The translations under genes and the position numbers were made by a program. Source: an uncultured bacterium (GTDB taxonomy: Bacteria > Planctomycetota > Phycisphaerae > Phycisphaerales > SM1A02). From it: a stretch of 8,099 bases of DNA. This document shows positions 6,517 to 8,099 of the stretch, one piece after another. The notes beneath the pieces were generated by a model. That model was not told where the DNA came from. It searched no databases and worked only from the letters and a program-made list of their open reading frames with translations. Location of the stretch: assembly GCA_903914045.1 (NCBI GenBank), contig CAIWNO010000378.1:1-8099 (forward strand), read 5' to 3'. The number at the start of each line of letters is the position of its first letter. Position 1 is the stretch's first letter.

Positions 6517-7395
6517 TCAAGGCTTTATCTTAGGGGCATCAATTGAAGAAGAAGCCCGTGTTTTTTGCGTAGGGTCTTTGCCTTGTGCAAGCAGCACAAC
6601 TTCGGCGGGCGGTGCGAACAGCGCGGCGTCAAGTGGGTCGCCTGAGATGGTGGTGAAATCACTGGTGGTAAGCGACTCACCCCGTCGAATGGAGATGCGC
6701 CGCGGAATATCCATGTCACCCACTTTGGTCCAAGCCTCAATGGTCATGATTGTGGGCACGAAAGCCGAGGTGGTTTCAGAAGTCTGCAAAACCCGCAATT
6801 TTCCGCTGGATTCTTCAATCCACGCTGCGGCTTCCAAGTCTTCGCGGTCCTTCATGTCAATGCGCCGGCACATCACGCCATCTTTTAATTCTTGCGGACC
6901 AAGTTTGCGATTTGGAAATCTCTCAAAGATGGCGACCATCATTCTGTAGGGCAGCACGCCGACTGACGCGCTCAGTACGCCGCGTCGATCAAGCAAACGC
7001 CACGAGCCGTCGATCGGACTTCGCAGCCACGCCACATCGCCGTCGGTGCCGCTTTCCATGCTTTGACCACCCGGCAATTTTTGCGTGACGCGAAATTTGT
7101 CTGGCCCCGCGCCTTGCACAAGCATTTGAATATGCGTGATGCCTTGCGGCGAACTAACCACGCCTTCAATGCGCAACGATTGGATTTCTTTTTGACCACC
7201 AACAACATCAATGGCGCGTTGCACCACCGCGTCCACGCTGGACTGAGTGTCGCTGTGTTGCACAGCGTCATTGCTGGGCGTACTTGTTGTGCTGGCTGAA
7301 CTTACTGTGCTAGGCGGCGCAGGTTGATTCGCGAAAGCGCCAAGGCACACGCCCACAAGCGTGAACGTAAAAACATTTTTGAAGCCAACGGTCAT
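6517..7395 (-). CDS. secreted LolA-like (lipoprotein-sorting type) protein
   Basis: This 292-residue protein begins with a signal peptide: a hydrophobic core at about 8-20 (VFTFTLVGVCLGA) and a likely cut after AFA at residue 22. Cys17 is not in a good lipobox (VGVC), so it is probably soluble in the periplasm. A Ser/Thr/Pro-rich linker (27-52) leads to a domain starting AIDVVGGQKEIQSLRIEG and continuing with alternating beta strands, including TDGDVAWLRSPIDG (117-130). This is the layout of planctomycete proteins annotated as outer-membrane lipoprotein-sorting proteins, which share the half-barrel fold of LolA and bind lipid or lipoprotein. The assignment is by resemblance and the ligand is unknown. 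It is paralogous to the next gene upstream (7451-8099), sharing the DGxVxW segment and a C-terminal half ending in xLPPE/xAPPAE. A 55 bp gap separates them. The ATG has no Shine-Dalgarno sequence. Confidence 0.75.
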   Translation of the reverse strand: MTVGFKNVFTFTLVGVCLGAFANQPAPPSTVSSASTTSTPSNDAVQHSDTQSSVDAVVQRAIDVVGGQKEIQSLRIEGVVSSPQGITHIQMLVQGAGPDKFRVTQKLPGGQSMESGTDGDVAWLRSPIDGSWRLLDRRGVLSASVGVLPYRMMVAIFERFPNRKLGPQELKDGVMCRRIDMKDREDLEAAAWIEESSGKLRVLQTSETTSAFVPTIMTIEAWTKVGDMDIPRRISIRRGESLTTSDFTTISGDPLDAALFAPPAEVVLLAQGKDPTQKTRASSSIDAPKIKP

Positions 7396-7450
7396 GATGC
7401 GTAGAAAATCATTGAAATGGCTTGTTTATAATAGATTGAATCATGTGGCA

Positions 7451-8099
7451 TTACGGATTTGCGCCCGCAGGTGGCGTAGTTGCTGGTTGAATAGCGGGAG
7501 GAGTCGCAGGCGGAGTAGTTGGCGCGGCGGCGCCACTTCCCGTGGCTGCTCCACTATTTGTATTTGGTTTCACACGGATTCTATTGGCGGGTTTCTTGGC
7601 ACCACTGGCTGCGCCGGCCGCGGCGGGAGTTTGTGCGCCACTGACAAGCGCTTTAATTTCCGGTGGCAAATTAAAAATCGCCGGATCAATTGATTTGTAA
7701 TCCACCGAATCAACAACAAGAATCTGCTTCATGTTCATCGCTTCAACATCAGTGCGCGTGGCAATCTTCACGCCATCAAATTCCTTGTAGTCGCTCATCA
7801 TGGTGGTGGATGGCATCTTGCCCATTGGACTTTCCACGGTCAGTATCATGCCGCGGGTCAATCCAGTTTGAATGTCGTAGTACAAGGCGCCATCGCCTGG
7901 ACCGCCAGTAACCGCAATTTCATAGCAGGGAACTCCGCCAAAATTCACGGCGCCTTTAGTTTCGGCTTTGCTCCAAATCTTGCTTGGATCAAGGTCTTTA
8001 TACATGTCGCTGGATTTTTTCAGCTCCTCAAGCATGGATCCTTCAATCAAACTTGGACCCTGCATTGGATTCATGCTCCAACCCACCGTGCCGTCAAAG
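7451..8099 (-). CDS. LolA-like (lipoprotein-sorting type) protein, 5' end outside window
   Basis: The frame is open to the right edge, so only the last 215 residues are seen. A GTG at 8086 is inside the domain and is not a real start. The visible part opens FDGTVGWSMNPMQGPSLIEG, a motif common in planctomycete and related proteins of the outer-membrane lipoprotein-sorting type. It continues through GGVPCYEIAV, YYDIQTGLTRGMIL and DYKEFDGVKIATRTDV to FNLPPEIKALV, which is the usual end of this fold. The missing part should hold a signal peptide and about 80-100 residues. After the domain comes a tail of about 60 residues rich in Ala, Pro, Thr and Gly (for example PTTPPATPPAIQPATTPPA), probably disordered and perhaps a spacer across the periplasm or peptidoglycan. 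It is likely the first visible gene of the cluster that leads to the ABC exporter. Confidence 0.8.
   Translation of the reverse strand, partial: FDGTVGWSMNPMQGPSLIEGSMLEELKKSSDMYKDLDPSKIWSKAETKGAVNFGGVPCYEIAVTGGPGDGALYYDIQTGLTRGMILTVESPMGKMPSTTMMSDYKEFDGVKIATRTDVEAMNMKQILVVDSVDYKSIDPAIFNLPPEIKALVSGAQTPAAAGAASGAKKPANRIRVKPNTNSGAATGSGAAAPTTPPATPPAIQPATTPPAGANP

Noticed and set aside
7425..7433. TATAAT on the plus strand, or TATTAT/TATAAA on the minus strand, as a promoter before the LolA-like gene
   Set aside because: No -35 hexamer resembling TTGACA lies 16-18 bp upstream on either strand, and the plus strand has no gene to serve; it may just be an A+T-rich gap.

Overview
The window is a bacterial chromosome segment in which every supported gene lies on the minus strand. 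I infer a planctomycete, probably class Phycisphaerae. The reasons are a membrane protein with a CPTC...CNEC zinc ribbon close to its N-terminus (a style I associate with that class), two LolA-like periplasmic proteins of the outer-membrane lipoprotein-sorting type, and start codons that mostly lack a Shine-Dalgarno sequence. This is inference from sequence style and not a database result.

Read in the direction of transcription (right to left), the window opens with a five-gene cluster that is probably one transcription unit: a LolA-like protein cut by the right edge (7451-8099), a second, paralogous LolA-like secreted protein (6517-7395), an ABC ATPase of the NatA type (5487-6458), an ABC-2 permease of the NatB type (4202-5494), and a two-helix zinc-ribbon membrane protein of unknown function (2716-4194). 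The last three are tightly coupled: ATPase and permease overlap by 8 bp, and permease and zinc-ribbon gene are 7 bp apart. The ATPase and permease should form an exporter in the inner membrane. The two LolA-like proteins would act in the periplasm, and the zinc-ribbon protein has a large domain predicted outside the cytoplasm. A joint role in envelope export or maintenance is a reasonable inference, but the substrate is unknown.

Beyond a 168 bp gap comes a HIT-family nucleotide hydrolase/phosphorylase (1981-2547). A 297 bp intergenic region follows, holding a compact element of about 241 bp (1736-1976). It is bounded by a 21 bp inverted repeat with one mismatch and filled with nested hairpins and palindromes. 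It could be a structured RNA (a leader of the next gene or a separate small RNA) or a non-autonomous mobile element, and it is the most interesting feature here. It precedes a 12-helix MFS transporter (271-1683), whose stop codon lies inside a 12 bp tandem repeat (241-300). The leftmost 240 bp hold no convincing gene apart from a possible 13-codon start of another minus-strand gene running off the edge.

No tRNA, rRNA, CRISPR array, transposase or phage gene was seen.
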